Assembly (NCBI RefSeq): GCF_003111665.1
Contig: NZ_CP022188.1
Coordinates: 3,348,001 to 3,412,000 of the forward strand
DNA length: 64,000 nt
From: Parazoarcus communis
GTDB taxonomy: Bacteria; Pseudomonadota; Gammaproteobacteria; Burkholderiales; Rhodocyclaceae
Direction: 5' to 3'
Part shown: positions 25,367 through 34,802 of the stretch, one piece after another
Layout of the letters: each line of letters begins with the position of its first letter
Numbering within the stretch: the stretch's first letter is position 1
Translations under genes and position numbers: made by a program
The notes under the pieces: generated by a model
The model's input: only the letters and a program-made list of their open reading frames with translations
Database searches by the model: none
Told to the model about the DNA's origin: nothing

Positions 25367-26323
25367 TCAGCCCAGGGTGGTGTCGAGCACCATCATCAAG
25401 GCAAAGCCGGCCATCAGGCCGAGGGTGGCGCTCGTCTGGTGGCCATTGCGATGTGTCTCGGGGATGACTTCGTGTGAGACCACAAAGATCATGGCTCCTG
25501 CCGCCAGTCCCAGGCCGATCGGATACGCCAGTGCCAAGCCACCGGCCAGGCCCACGCCAAGCAACGCACCCACCGGCTCGAGCAAGCCACTGGCCGCAGC
25601 AATCAGTACCGAATAGACAGGTTTAACGCCTGCGGTACGCAGGGCAAGTGCAACGGCGAGTCCTTCGGGAATGTCCTGCAAGGCGATTGCCGTGGTGAGC
25701 GGCAAGCCTACGCCCATGTCCCCTTGAGAAAAGCTGACGCCGATTGCCATGCCTTCAGGCAGGTTGTGCAGGGCGATGGCAAAGACGAACAGCCAGACTC
25801 GACCGCAGATCTCATAACCCGGCCCGCAAGGCCCGGTCTTGTCATGCTCGTGCGGCGTAAACTCATCCAGACCCAGCATCAGCAAGACCCCGAGCGCCAT
25901 CCCGAAGACGACGACTGCCGCACCTGTACCCCGATTGCCCAAGAGCGATTCACCGGCTTCAAGTCCGGGCAATAGCAAGGAAAATGCGCTGGCGGCGAGC
26001 ATCATCCCCGCCGCCAGGCCCAGCATGCTGTCTTCGACACGCTGCGGCAGGCTCCGCATCAGCAAGGCGGGGAGGGCGCCCAGCGCTGTGGTCGCGAAAC
26101 CCGCCGCTCCGCCGTAGAGCGCAAGCCGCAAGCCGGGTGCTGCATTGCCGGAAATCACTTGAGCAATGCTCTGCCCGAGCAGGACGATCACACCGAGCAG
26201 GGAAAGCGCCAGGCCAGTTGCCACCAGTTTGTGCTGCTGCGCATGCGTGCGCAGCAGCACAAACCATGAAGGCCTTGATGCAAGCCCGTTCAGTACGATC
26301 GTCTGGCTTCGGTCCATCTTCAA
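25367..26323 (-). CDS. ZIP family metal transporter
   Basis: 318 residues with about eight helices. The metal-site motifs are HNLPEGMAIGVSF in helix IV and QDIPEGLAVALAL in helix V, with the His-containing cytoplasmic loop EFTPHEHDKTG between helices III and IV. This is the GufA/ZupT-like branch, which imports Zn2+, Fe2+, Mn2+ or related divalent ions. The gene lies 7 bases downstream of the catalase stop, so the two probably share a transcript and metal supply may go with peroxide defence. Confidence 0.9.
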   Translation of the reverse strand: MKMDRSQTIVLNGLASRPSWFVLLRTHAQQHKLVATGLALSLLGVIVLLGQSIAQVISGNAAPGLRLALYGGAAGFATTALGALPALLMRSLPQRVEDSMLGLAAGMMLAASAFSLLLPGLEAGESLLGNRGTGAAVVVFGMALGVLLMLGLDEFTPHEHDKTGPCGPGYEICGRVWLFVFAIALHNLPEGMAIGVSFSQGDMGVGLPLTTAIALQDIPEGLAVALALRTAGVKPVYSVLIAAASGLLEPVGALLGVGLAGGLALAYPIGLGLAAGAMIFVVSHEVIPETHRNGHQTSATLGLMAGFALMMVLDTTLG

Positions 26324-26330
26324 TCCTGGT

Positions 26331-27770
26331 TCAGGTCATCATGCCCAGTGCTTTGGCAACACCGGCGCCATAGGCGGGATCGCACTTGGTGCAGTTCGTA
26401 ATGTGGCGACGCTTGATTTCATCTGGCGCATCGCCCATGGCGCGGGCGGTGTTCTCGAACAGACGCTGTTGCTCGTCCGGTGTCATCAAGCGGAAGAGGG
26501 CGCGCGGCTGGCTGAAATAGTCGTCATCGTCCTCGCGGAAATTCCAGTGGTCGGCTGCGCCGTTGATTGCCAGCGGCGGCTCACGGAAATCCGGTTGTTC
26601 CTGCCACTCATTGTAGCTGTTCGGTTCATAGCCCAGCGTCGAACCATAGTTGCCATCGGTGCGCATCAGACCGTCGCGATGATAGCTGTGCGCCGGGCAC
26701 CGGGCGGCGTTAACCGGAATGTGTCCGTGGTTGACCCCGAGGCGATATCGCTGGGTGTCGCCATAGGAAAACAGGCGGCCTTGCAGCATTCTGTCGGGCG
26801 AGAAGCCGATGCCAGGGACTACGTTGGCCGGATTGAAAGCCGCTTGCTCGACATCGGCGAAGTAGTTCTCCGGGTTGCGGTTGAACTCGATGACGCCCAC
26901 CTCAATCAGCGGATAGTCCTTGTGCGGCCAGACCTTGGTGAGGTCGAAGGGATGGTAGGGCACTTTCTCGGCATCCGCCTCGGGCATGACCTGGATGCAG
27001 AGCGTCCACTTCGGGAAGTCGCCGCGCTCGATGGCCTCGTACAGGTCGCGCTGGTGCGTTTCGCGGCATTTGCCGACAGCGGCTTCGGCCTCGCCATCGG
27101 TCAGATTCCTGATCCCCTGCTGGGTACGCCAGTGGAACTTGACCCAGAATCGCTCGTTCTGCGCGTTGATGAGGCTGAAGGTGTGCGAACCGAATCCGTG
27201 CATGTGACGGTAGCTGGCCGGAATGCCGCGATCGGACATCACTACGGTGACCTGATGCAGGGCCTCGGGCAAGGAGGTCCAGAAGTCCCAGTTGTTGGAT
27301 GCGCTGCGCAGGTTGGTGCGCGGGTCGCGCTTGACTGCGTGATTGAGATCCGGGAATTTCAGCGGGTCGCGGAGGAAGAAAACCGGGGTGTTGTTGCCGA
27401 CCAGGTCCCAATTACCTTCTTCGGTGTAGAACTTGATCGCAAAGCCGCGAATATCCCGTTCGGCATCGGCTGCGCCGCGCTCGCCAGCCACCGTGGACAT
27501 GCGGGAGAACAGGGGTGTCTGCTTGCCGATCTGGCTGAAGATTCTGGCGCGGGTGTACCGGGTAATATCGTTGGTGACGGTAAAGGTGCCGAAAGCCCCT
27601 GATCCCTTTGCATGCATGCGGCGCTCAGGAATGACCTCGCGGTCGAAGTGCGCCAGCTTTTCCAGGAACCAGACATCCTGGAGCAACTGCGGGCCGCGCG
27701 GTCCTGCGGTCATTACGTTCTGGTTATCCACCACCGGGCAGCCGGCAGCAGTCGTGAGTTTCTTGTTCAT
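26331..27770 (-). CDS. katA: Monofunctional haem catalase, small-subunit type
   Basis: 479 residues from ATG 27770 ([10 protein letters not shown]); an upstream in-frame start at 27815 gives an unconserved leader. The active-site His motif [17 protein letters not shown], the Asn region [15 protein letters not shown] and the haem-ligand Tyr motif [17 protein letters not shown] are intact. The length fits clade 3 small-subunit catalases. It breaks down hydrogen peroxide in the cytoplasm. A ZIP transporter gene follows directly. Confidence 0.95.
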   Translation of the reverse strand: MNKKLTTAAGCPVVDNQNVMTAGPRGPQLLQDVWFLEKLAHFDREVIPERRMHAKGSGAFGTFTVTNDITRYTRARIFSQIGKQTPLFSRMSTVAGERGAADAERDIRGFAIKFYTEEGNWDLVGNNTPVFFLRDPLKFPDLNHAVKRDPRTNLRSASNNWDFWTSLPEALHQVTVVMSDRGIPASYRHMHGFGSHTFSLINAQNERFWVKFHWRTQQGIRNLTDGEAEAAVGKCRETHQRDLYEAIERGDFPKWTLCIQVMPEADAEKVPYHPFDLTKVWPHKDYPLIEVGVIEFNRNPENYFADVEQAAFNPANVVPGIGFSPDRMLQGRLFSYGDTQRYRLGVNHGHIPVNAARCPAHSYHRDGLMRTDGNYGSTLGYEPNSYNEWQEQPDFREPPLAINGAADHWNFREDDDDYFSQPRALFRLMTPDEQQRLFENTARAMGDAPDEIKRRHITNCTKCDPAYGAGVAKALGMMT

Positions 27771-27892
27771 GTTAGCGCTCCAAATTTGCCTGTTGGCAAT
27801 AAAAACCAGGTTCAACCTGTTCCTGGAGGCCGTCCTCTCAAGTTTCCGCCAATTCGAAAATGCTGAGGCTGGCCACCATTAGCTTCGAATGA

Positions 27893-29647
27893 CTACGCAC
27901 TGACGAAGTCTGGCCACATGTCAAATGGCTGCTTCTCCAGTTGCATCTGCCCCTTGTCGTCCTGCCAGATGTTGATCCATGCCTGCCAGTTCTCGTAGTC
28001 GATATCCGGGCAGTCGAGGCGGTAGTGACTGCAGCGGCTCTCTTTGCGCATGAGCGAGGCTTTAAGCTTCATCTCTGCAGTAATGATCATGTTTTCCGTT
28101 TCGTGCGCGAGGCGGAGTGCATGGAGATCGTCCGCCAGCAGCATCGGCACATGGTGTTCGCGCAGCTCTTCGACGTAAGCCAGCGCGCCCAGCATCATTC
28201 TTTCCTTTTTGATGTAGAGGACGAAGTTGGGGATCATGACGCCCTGCAATACTTGGGTTACCCAGGCAGGGCTGTATCCACGCTCGCGCTTGAGCGGTGC
28301 CAGAATCTCGGTGGTCACTTTCTCGATTTGCGCGCTTGATACCGTGACATTGCCCTTCAGTTTCAGGCTTTCCCTGGCCGCGGCTTCGCCCGCAATCGCG
28401 CCTTGTACTGCAGAGCCCGCCAAGGAGCCGCCAATCTGGGTGTAGATACCGCCTGACATGTAAGAGCCGAGGGCATCGCCCGCTGCGTAGAGGCCCGGAA
28501 GTGTTGAAAGCCCCTGCTCATTGACGGGCACAAGTCCTTCCGATTTATGGATCGCCATGCCGGCGCTGGATCCGCCCACCTGTTCGCCCCCCATCCCCGG
28601 AGGGCCTGCGTTCGGCGGTCCGGCAAACAGCCCCCTCAGCCCGCCCTGTTGGGGAGGGGGAGGTGGCTCGGTGTGACGAAACGCCTCGGGAACATAGGGG
28701 CCGCCATTTTCAGCAGGCGGGCTCTCATCCTGACCGGGCCCGGGTGGTCCCATCACGACGGGCCCACCCTGCGTATAGGCCTGATAGTTGAGGTCTACGC
28801 CCAAGTGGTGGTTGACCGTCACTTCAGTTGTTGAAGGCTTTTCTTCGACTTGCCCATGCCAGTTGTCGTAACTGGAGCCGGAGTTCTTTGCAGAACCCGG
28901 ATGGCCGTCATTCCATTCCTTGCCGGTTACCTTGGCGCCCGCCTTATAGGCCATGATGGTGCCGTCATGGGTAAGGTCGGAAACCGGGAAGCCGTTAGGT
29001 TTGAACCCGCCTGAGCCGGTGCACAGAACGACGGATTTCGCCAGGTAGTGAATGATTCGCTCTTCATCCAGCATGAACCCGGATGCACCGACGATCCGCC
29101 CATCTTCTTTCAGCAGATGGGTAATCATGATTCGCTCATCGACGGCAATCCGGCGTTCGTTGATCGGCCGCATGAAGCTCTCGTGGTATATCGGAGAATC
29201 GAAGAATCCCCACGATTTCAATTCCTGCACCCGGTCATAGGAGTGCTCGGCAAGCTGACGGGTAAATACCGGGTTGTTGGTCTGTATCGCCGATTCCGAG
29301 ACTCGGGCAACAAAGTCGTCAATACTCACCTTCGCATTCTTCTTGTCGTAGCTGAAGATGCCTTTGGCAAACGGTGTCAGGCCCGAGCTGCCCACACGTC
29401 CTTTCGAGACCATCAACACTTTTGCTCCGGCGTCGTGGGCTTTGACGGCAGCAAACAGACCCGCCATGCCTCCGCCGATCACAAGCACGTCGACTTCACG
29501 TTGTTCGTGCTTGAAATCTCCAGCGTCGATCCTGGGGGTGTTGATCTGAGCAGGGGCATCGAAATCCAGACTCGCAAGCGCCACGGCGCCCGCCAGGCCA
29601 CCGGCTATACCCATGAACTGCCGACGCGACAAAGATAGCGTGCTCAT
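27893..29647 (-). CDS. Tat-exported AprA/fumarate reductase-like flavoprotein with a proline-rich insertion
   Basis: 584 residues from the second of two adjacent ATGs (29647), 5 bases behind GGAGG. A twin-arginine signal, SLSRRQFMGIAGGLAGAV, begins at about residue 6. FAD motif VDVLVIGGGMAGLFAAVKA is near residues 51-69 and PGLYAAGDALGSYMSGG near 390. Between them, around residues 305-375, is an insertion rich in Pro and Gly (PGPGQDESPPAENGG, TEPPPPPQQGG, GPPNAGPPGMGG) that is not part of the usual fold. It is likely periplasmic. A ferredoxin and a membrane flavoreductase are encoded just upstream in the same operon. The substrate is unknown. Confidence 0.85.
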   Translation of the reverse strand: MSTLSLSRRQFMGIAGGLAGAVALASLDFDAPAQINTPRIDAGDFKHEQREVDVLVIGGGMAGLFAAVKAHDAGAKVLMVSKGRVGSSGLTPFAKGIFSYDKKNAKVSIDDFVARVSESAIQTNNPVFTRQLAEHSYDRVQELKSWGFFDSPIYHESFMRPINERRIAVDERIMITHLLKEDGRIVGASGFMLDEERIIHYLAKSVVLCTGSGGFKPNGFPVSDLTHDGTIMAYKAGAKVTGKEWNDGHPGSAKNSGSSYDNWHGQVEEKPSTTEVTVNHHLGVDLNYQAYTQGGPVVMGPPGPGQDESPPAENGGPYVPEAFRHTEPPPPPQQGGLRGLFAGPPNAGPPGMGGEQVGGSSAGMAIHKSEGLVPVNEQGLSTLPGLYAAGDALGSYMSGGIYTQIGGSLAGSAVQGAIAGEAAARESLKLKGNVTVSSAQIEKVTTEILAPLKRERGYSPAWVTQVLQGVMIPNFVLYIKKERMMLGALAYVEELREHHVPMLLADDLHALRLAHETENMIITAEMKLKASLMRKESRCSHYRLDCPDIDYENWQAWINIWQDDKGQMQLEKQPFDMWPDFVSA

Positions 29648-29649
29648 CA

Positions 29650-29865
29650 TTACCTCCAGGAAACCATGACCGGAATGGATTTTTCGGGTGTGATCTTGAT
29701 TGCGCCTACGGGGCAGTAAAGCCTGCACAGGTGGCAGATCTGGCAGTCTTCCGGATAGAGAATTTCAGCCTTGTTCGTCTGCCTGTTCATCCGAATAACG
29801 TCCGTTGGGCAACTCTTGACACAGGCTTCGCATCCGATGCAGCCGGAGATTTGATGGATAGGCAT
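29650..29865 (-). CDS. 2[4Fe-4S] ferredoxin partner
   Basis: 71 residues. Both clusters follow the classic spacing: CIGCEACVKSCPTDVI and CQICHLCRLYCPVGAI. A GGGAGAAACGT box precedes the ATG. The stop codon touches the next start (TAATG), so production is coupled to the flavoprotein. It has no signal peptide of its own; if the flavoprotein is exported, the ferredoxin either travels with it through Tat or stays inside as the donor. Confidence 0.92.
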   Translation of the reverse strand: MPIHQISGCIGCEACVKSCPTDVIRMNRQTNKAEILYPEDCQICHLCRLYCPVGAIKITPEKSIPVMVSWR

Positions 29866-29877
29866 ACGTTTCTCCCT

Positions 29878-31287
29878 CTAGAACGCCAGCTGTTCAAAGT
29901 GAATGTTGTTTGATGGCACGCCGATCGCCCTGAGCTGCTTCACATTGGCGGCAATCATTCCCTCGGGGCCGCACAGATACACTGTCCAGTCAGCGTGCTT
30001 GCCCGGATCGATCGCGGCGCGGATTGCGGATTCGTCGATCACGCCTTGCCGGATATCGAGCCTGGCTTCTTCCATGTTCTCGGGTAGCTGGTTGCAGATC
30101 AGCTTCAGCGAGAAGTTGCGCATCGTTGAGGTGAGCGCTTGAAGCTCAGGGATCGCCACCATGCGCTCGAGACTCTGGTTGCCGTAAATCAGTCGCACAG
30201 GGCGCGTTTCATTTCTTTTCGCGAATTCGCGCAACAGGCCCAACAGGGGGGCGATACCGGCGCCGCCTGCGATCAGCGTGATCCCGGACGATACGTTGCT
30301 TTGATCCACGCTCATGGCTCCGTAGGGACCATCCACATACACCGTCTGGCCCGGGTGCAGGGTGTTCAGGCTGCTGGTGTAGTCGCCAAGCTCACGAATG
30401 ATGAAAGAGAGTGTTCCCGTCTCCATCTCGCCACCCGCAATCGAGAACGGATGCTGTTCCAGATTGAATGGCGTATGCGAGGTGTTGATCCACACAAACT
30501 GCCCGGCTTCGAAGCTGACCTTCGACTGCGATTCAGACTGAATCGTCAGTTTCCAGTCGCAGTCACTGACCTTTGTTATTTCCCGGACTGCAAAAGGTTG
30601 TGAGCGGATGAGTCGCGGCTTGATCAGGTAGTTGTAGAGCACCAGCGTCATTGAAGCTGCGTACAGGCCCCACCACACCAGATTGAACTCCTGTTCATAC
30701 TGACCGTGGCTCCCGACAGACGTAATGTGAAATGCCGCCAGCGTGGCAATCGCAATGAATCCGCACACATGCAGCAGACGCCAGGTTTCGTAACGGATAT
30801 TGAGTCGGTTCTTGAAGACGGCCATCAATACCCATACGGCCATGGCCACCCAGGCGATGACACCGGTCAGCGTGTTGGGTGAGGTAATCATCGATGTTGC
30901 GCTGGTCATCAGATCGTCGGCAGACAACAGCGCTTTCGGCGCAACAATCAGGAGGGGATGGAGAAAGAAAAAGATCCCCAGCCATTTTCCGATCGTCTTG
31001 TGAGTAGAGATGCTCCAGTCAATGTTGGAGAACCACGACAGATTGCGAAGTCTTCCAGCCAGGGGAAACTGAATGAAGAAGGCCATCATGGCGATTACGT
31101 TGAGCGCGCTGAGTACATAACGATAGATATCGTGAAACTCGACGCCCTGGGCGCTGGCAATTACCCAGGGTGCGACCAGCATGACCGAATAGGTTAGGAT
31201 CAGCTTCTGCTTTTCAGTCAGACGAAATGACACGCTTTCAAGGGGACGGGCATTTCGATCCAGCTCAAGGCTTGTTGCGTGCTTCAT
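29878..31287 (-). CDS. Membrane ferric-reductase-like flavocytochrome with FAD/NAD domain
   Basis: 469 residues. Residues about 25-230 hold six helices of a ferric reductase-like domain, with His-containing helices (STHKTIGKWLGIFFFLHPLLIV and WRLLHVCGFIAIATLAAFHI) that would carry b haems. After this come the FAD site EQHPFSIAGG and the nucleotide site LIAGGAGIAPLLGLLREF, ending in a CGPEGMI motif. It would carry electrons from cytoplasmic NAD(P)H across the membrane, here probably to the exported flavoprotein. It is the first gene of this operon, divergent from the response regulator. Confidence 0.88.
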   Translation of the reverse strand: MKHATSLELDRNARPLESVSFRLTEKQKLILTYSVMLVAPWVIASAQGVEFHDIYRYVLSALNVIAMMAFFIQFPLAGRLRNLSWFSNIDWSISTHKTIGKWLGIFFFLHPLLIVAPKALLSADDLMTSATSMITSPNTLTGVIAWVAMAVWVLMAVFKNRLNIRYETWRLLHVCGFIAIATLAAFHITSVGSHGQYEQEFNLVWWGLYAASMTLVLYNYLIKPRLIRSQPFAVREITKVSDCDWKLTIQSESQSKVSFEAGQFVWINTSHTPFNLEQHPFSIAGGEMETGTLSFIIRELGDYTSSLNTLHPGQTVYVDGPYGAMSVDQSNVSSGITLIAGGAGIAPLLGLLREFAKRNETRPVRLIYGNQSLERMVAIPELQALTSTMRNFSLKLICNQLPENMEEARLDIRQGVIDESAIRAAIDPGKHADWTVYLCGPEGMIAANVKQLRAIGVPSNNIHFEQLAF

Positions 31288-31338
31288 GACTGCTTCACCC
31301 GTTGCATTGATGTTGCGACCGAGAATATCAATGGCGGG

Positions 31339-31420
31339 GTTAAGCCCGGGTTAACGGCAGCAGGGAAGATCGAACAGCGCCGACAGGATTAAGGAGCCGC
31401 GCCGTAACCCTGTGTTAACC
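31339..31420. promoter_or_regulatory. Two pairs of TTAA-type half-sites spaced 11 bp, probable response-regulator boxes
   Basis: In the divergent promoter region GGTTAAG and GGTTAAC begin 11 bp apart (31338-31355), and GTAACCC and TTAACCC begin about 11 bp apart (31404-31421) in opposite orientation. OmpR/PhoB-family regulators bind tandem half-sites at this spacing. One pair faces the flavocytochrome operon, the other the two-component genes, which suggests both are controlled by the regulator encoded next door. Confidence 0.5.
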
Positions 31421-31486
31421 CCAGGGCTTGGTAGGATTGAGGCCTTGGTGGGCGCACGCCCGCTGCACGCGTTACTCGAGGAATCA

Positions 31487-32179
31487 ATGGGGTCAGAGCA
31501 CATACAACTTCTGCTTGTCGAGGACGATCTCGATCTGGCGACCGCGATCATCGACTACCTCTCACTGGAGGGGATCGAATGTGATCACGCGGCCAACGGA
31601 CTGGCAGGGTTCAACCTCATCAAGCAGAACGTCTACGATGCGGTGATCCTGGATCTGAATCTCCCCAGGATGAGCGGTCTTCAGGTGTGTGAGCAACTGC
31701 GTGCTCAAGGTATTGATGTGCCGATACTGATGCTTACGGCGAAGGACACGCTTGACGACAAACTGACCGGTTTCTCGGTCGGTGCGGATGACTATCTGGT
31801 GAAGCCCTTTGCCATGGAAGAGCTCATCGTGCGTGCACAGGTCTTGTCCAAACGGAGAAGTGGTCAGGTCAGCAAACTGGCTGTTCATGACCTGGAGCTG
31901 GATTTGAAACAGCAAAAGGCGATGCGCCATGGTGCGATCCTGAAGTTGTCACCAATCGGTTTCAGAATTCTGGAAGTGCTGATGCGCGAAAGCCCCAATC
32001 CGGTATCACGTGAAAAGTTGATGCAAATCGTCTGGGGCGACGAACAGCCTGACAGCAACAGCCTGAAAGTGCATATGTTCAACCTGAGAAAGGCGGTTGA
32101 TGGCGCGTCGGACTGCAAGTTGATTCATACCCTCGTTGGTCGAGGGTTTGTACTGCGGTCAGAAGAAGAGCCGACATGA
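31487..32179 (+). CDS. OmpR-family response regulator
   Basis: 230 residues from ATG 31487, with GAGGAATCA upstream; an earlier in-frame ATG at 31412 lies in the promoter region. Receiver domain residues about 5-118: acidic pair VEDDLDL, phosphoacceptor Asp in VILDLNLPRMSG and Lys in VKPFAMEEL. A winged-helix DNA-binding domain follows (about 128-226; ends LIHTLVGRGFVLR). Its stop overlaps the kinase start. It probably controls the divergent flavoprotein/flavocytochrome operon. Confidence 0.94.
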   Translation: MGSEHIQLLLVEDDLDLATAIIDYLSLEGIECDHAANGLAGFNLIKQNVYDAVILDLNLPRMSGLQVCEQLRAQGIDVPILMLTAKDTLDDKLTGFSVGADDYLVKPFAMEELIVRAQVLSKRRSGQVSKLAVHDLELDLKQQKAMRHGAILKLSPIGFRILEVLMRESPNPVSREKLMQIVWGDEQPDSNSLKVHMFNLRKAVDGASDCKLIHTLVGRGFVLRSEEEPT

Positions 32180-33435
32180 AGATCCGTCCAAGCCTGAGAC
32201 GCTACTTTCTTGGTTCGATCCTGGTCACCGGAATCGTGACGATAGCGGCAATGGCATATGTCAGCTATCACTTCTATTTCCTGGGCGTCGACTTTTCAAT
32301 TTCCGATGTCATGAGAACCACTGCGCATCAGGCGGCCGTGTCTGATGGCAAGCCGCAAGAATTAAATGGTTTCACGGTTGCAACGCGCTGGGAGGATCTT
32401 CCTGCGGCCGTCCGAAGCCACCTTGACGAAAGCGAGATGGTTGACGAAAGGCTGCTCAAGTTTGTTGACGGTAATCCACTGTTCTCTCCTCCCAAGGCGC
32501 GTTATTTCGCGATCAGGCTCAACAGGGGAGGTGAGCAGCGTTATGTGTCATCCATGTTTGTGAGTGATTCACATACCTTGGATGCACCAAAGGACCCTCC
32601 CGATTTTCTGTATATATTTGCGATTGCCCTCGTGGCGATCAGCCTGTTTTCACTGGTCCCGGTACTGTTGCTGAAGAAGGTTGCGACGCCCATAGAGCGG
32701 CTGACAACATGGGCAAAGGATCTGGGTCGCGAAGCGCTGGATAAACCCGCCCCGAAGTTCCACTACAGTGAGTTGGACAGTCTGGCGCAGCTTGTCCTCT
32801 CGAGCCTGAGATCAGTACAGGAGAGCGTAGAACGGGAAAAACTCTTTCTCGGTTATGCGAGCCACGAGTTAAGAACTCCCATCGCGGTTACACGGGCCAA
32901 CAGCGAGTTGCTTCGGAAAATGATTGATAAGGGGATCAGCAGTACGCGCCAACTGGAGGTGCTTGGGCGGATAGAGCGGGCAGGCCTGACCATGACGGAT
33001 CTGACGGAAACCCTGCTGTGGCTAAATCGACACTCGGAGAAGTCCCTGCCAACGAGTCCGGTTGAGCTGGACGGATTGATTGAAAAGCTGGTCGAAGAGC
33101 TCTCCTACCTGCTTTCGGGAAAAACGGTAGACGTTGCGATCAGGTGTGAACCCACCGTCCTTGCCTTGCCTGAGGCGCTTTGCCGGATCGTCATTTCCAA
33201 TCTGATCCGCAATGCATTTCAGTACACCTGGTCGGGCAGAGTGGACATCAGTCTGACTGGGAAGAAACTTGAGATTCTGAACATCAACGAGGCAGATGAA
33301 GAACGGAATGACGAGCTTGGCTTCGGACTGGGCCTGGAGCTTACCGAGCGTCTTGTTGATCGGCAGGGGTGGGGTTACTCCAATAAGGAGACTGGCGCTG
33401 GGCGTCATGTGGTCATTGAATTCGACGTGAAGTAA
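32176..33435 (+). CDS. Sensor histidine kinase
   Basis: 419 residues; ATGA overlap with the regulator. Helix 1 lies near residues 13-35, a periplasmic sensor loop of about 110 residues follows, and helix 2 near 148-170. The H-box is YASHELRTPIAV (around residue 233), and the N-box NLIRNAFQYT; the ATP lid has GFGLGLELTERL. The sensor loop has no motif I recognise. The last 23 bases overlap the converging serine protease gene. Confidence 0.92.
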   Translation: MKIRPSLRRYFLGSILVTGIVTIAAMAYVSYHFYFLGVDFSISDVMRTTAHQAAVSDGKPQELNGFTVATRWEDLPAAVRSHLDESEMVDERLLKFVDGNPLFSPPKARYFAIRLNRGGEQRYVSSMFVSDSHTLDAPKDPPDFLYIFAIALVAISLFSLVPVLLLKKVATPIERLTTWAKDLGREALDKPAPKFHYSELDSLAQLVLSSLRSVQESVEREKLFLGYASHELRTPIAVTRANSELLRKMIDKGISSTRQLEVLGRIERAGLTMTDLTETLLWLNRHSEKSLPTSPVELDGLIEKLVEELSYLLSGKTVDVAIRCEPTVLALPEALCRIVISNLIRNAFQYTWSGRVDISLTGKKLEILNINEADEERNDELGFGLGLELTERLVDRQGWGYSNKETGAGRHVVIEFDVK

Positions 33436-34621
33436 GCTCGCCTCGCGTTCTTTGGTCATGTTGAATGGGGCGCCGCCTGCGCATGAGACAGCCAAGACCC
33501 ATCAACCCCAGAAGCACCAGCGCACGGCTGTCGGGTTCCGGGACGGTGCTGTACATCAGGCTTTGAATCCAGTCCGAGTGCAAATAGACCGGGACGTAAC
33601 CAGTGAGCTCCCCAAAGGAAGAATTGAGCGAATTGTCTACGTCCCCCCAGGGCGACCAAAAGGTTAATCCGTAAGAATTAACGGACGCGATCAGACCATC
33701 GACGAAGCCTGCTCCGCCCGAGTCACCTGGCGCGTGGGCAGCTTCACGCGCGCCGAGTCCCGTGTCGCAAAATATGGACCCTGCCGCTCCCGCCATGTTG
33801 CTGGCCATTGCGATGAGGCAGTTCGAATCGTTCTGAGTCAAACCACTGTCAAAGTCTGCCACCCACGAGTGCTCTATCTGCGTTCCAGGATAGCCAAGCA
33901 CGTTTGCCCATTGATCGCCGAATATATCGTCGCCAAGCCTGTAATCATAGGTATTTTCGCCAGTGCGCAAGCGTGCAGAAAGGTTATTGGAGCCTGTTGC
34001 TCCGTCGCCAAGACGGCCGTACCCGGTGACCACAAAATCCTTTCCCGCGAGGTCAGGGTCGGTGTAAAGGCCGTAGGATGTCGTCCACGCCGGCGCGCTA
34101 TCCGATAATCGCAGGACGGCGATATCATTCTGATCGATGACGCGACCCGAATACTCAGAGTGGACGAAGTAGTCAGATACGGCCACCACACTTACACCTG
34201 CGGCAGGCACCGCACCGGTCTGAATGCGGGTGTCCGCAGCCAATCCAGCATCAGGCTGAAAGAGGACCATTGTCGATAATGGGTTCGCAGCGCCTGCGCC
34301 ATGAGAAACACAGTGCGCCGCGGTGAGTATGGAGCGCCGGTCGCTGAGCAGCGAGCCCGAGCACCCGTAAGAGCCTTCTGCGCCGTAGTTCATCACCAGA
34401 CTGACTGCACCATTGTATGTGGGGTAGATCGGGTGATAGATCGAATCTCCGGTGGGGTCACTGGAATTTCCAGTGCTTGTCACACCGATCAGCAGGCTTT
34501 GCGCGATCCAGGAGAAACCTTCATATGTGCCGGAGATTGTCGTGGCGCAAACAGGCCCTGCACCAAGACAGAAAAAGGCGGTCGTTGCGGCCGCCAGGGT
34601 ACTGCGAACAATCGCCTTCAT
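33413..34621 (-). CDS. Secreted trypsin-like serine protease with PEP-CTERM sorting signal
   Basis: 402 residues from ATG 34621 (TGAGGA upstream). A signal peptide ends near AGPVCATT. The catalytic triad motifs are ILTAAHCV (His), NDIAVLRLS (Asp) and APGDSGGAGF (Ser), as in the S1 family. The C-terminus has VPEPDSRALVLLGLMGLGC followed by Arg residues, a PEP-CTERM signal handled by exosortase, so the mature enzyme is likely anchored or released at the cell surface with exopolysaccharide. A 23-bp element shared with the other PEP-CTERM gene lies 181 bases upstream. Confidence 0.9.
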   Translation of the reverse strand: MKAIVRSTLAAATTAFFCLGAGPVCATTISGTYEGFSWIAQSLLIGVTSTGNSSDPTGDSIYHPIYPTYNGAVSLVMNYGAEGSYGCSGSLLSDRRSILTAAHCVSHGAGAANPLSTMVLFQPDAGLAADTRIQTGAVPAAGVSVVAVSDYFVHSEYSGRVIDQNDIAVLRLSDSAPAWTTSYGLYTDPDLAGKDFVVTGYGRLGDGATGSNNLSARLRTGENTYDYRLGDDIFGDQWANVLGYPGTQIEHSWVADFDSGLTQNDSNCLIAMASNMAGAAGSIFCDTGLGAREAAHAPGDSGGAGFVDGLIASVNSYGLTFWSPWGDVDNSLNSSFGELTGYVPVYLHSDWIQSLMYSTVPEPDSRALVLLGLMGLGCLMRRRRPIQHDQRTRGELTSRRIQ

Positions 34622-34802
34622 TTTGTCCTCACAAACGATTTCACATCTGAGATGAAACAAGGTTCGCGATGAACACGAGGCGCCGCGTTCAAGTCACGTT
34701 GTGTCATTACGTTATTGACTGAGTTCAGGTCTTGAGCAAGCCAGCCCTCATGCGCTGCGCAGATCTCTGTCTGGACGGCATGATCTTGGTGCGGGTGAGG
34801 GC

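Noticed and set aside
24919..25467. 182-codon plus-strand frame upstream of the ZIP gene end
   Set aside because: Low-complexity Arg/Ser content, no start signal, and it runs into antisense of the ZIP gene.
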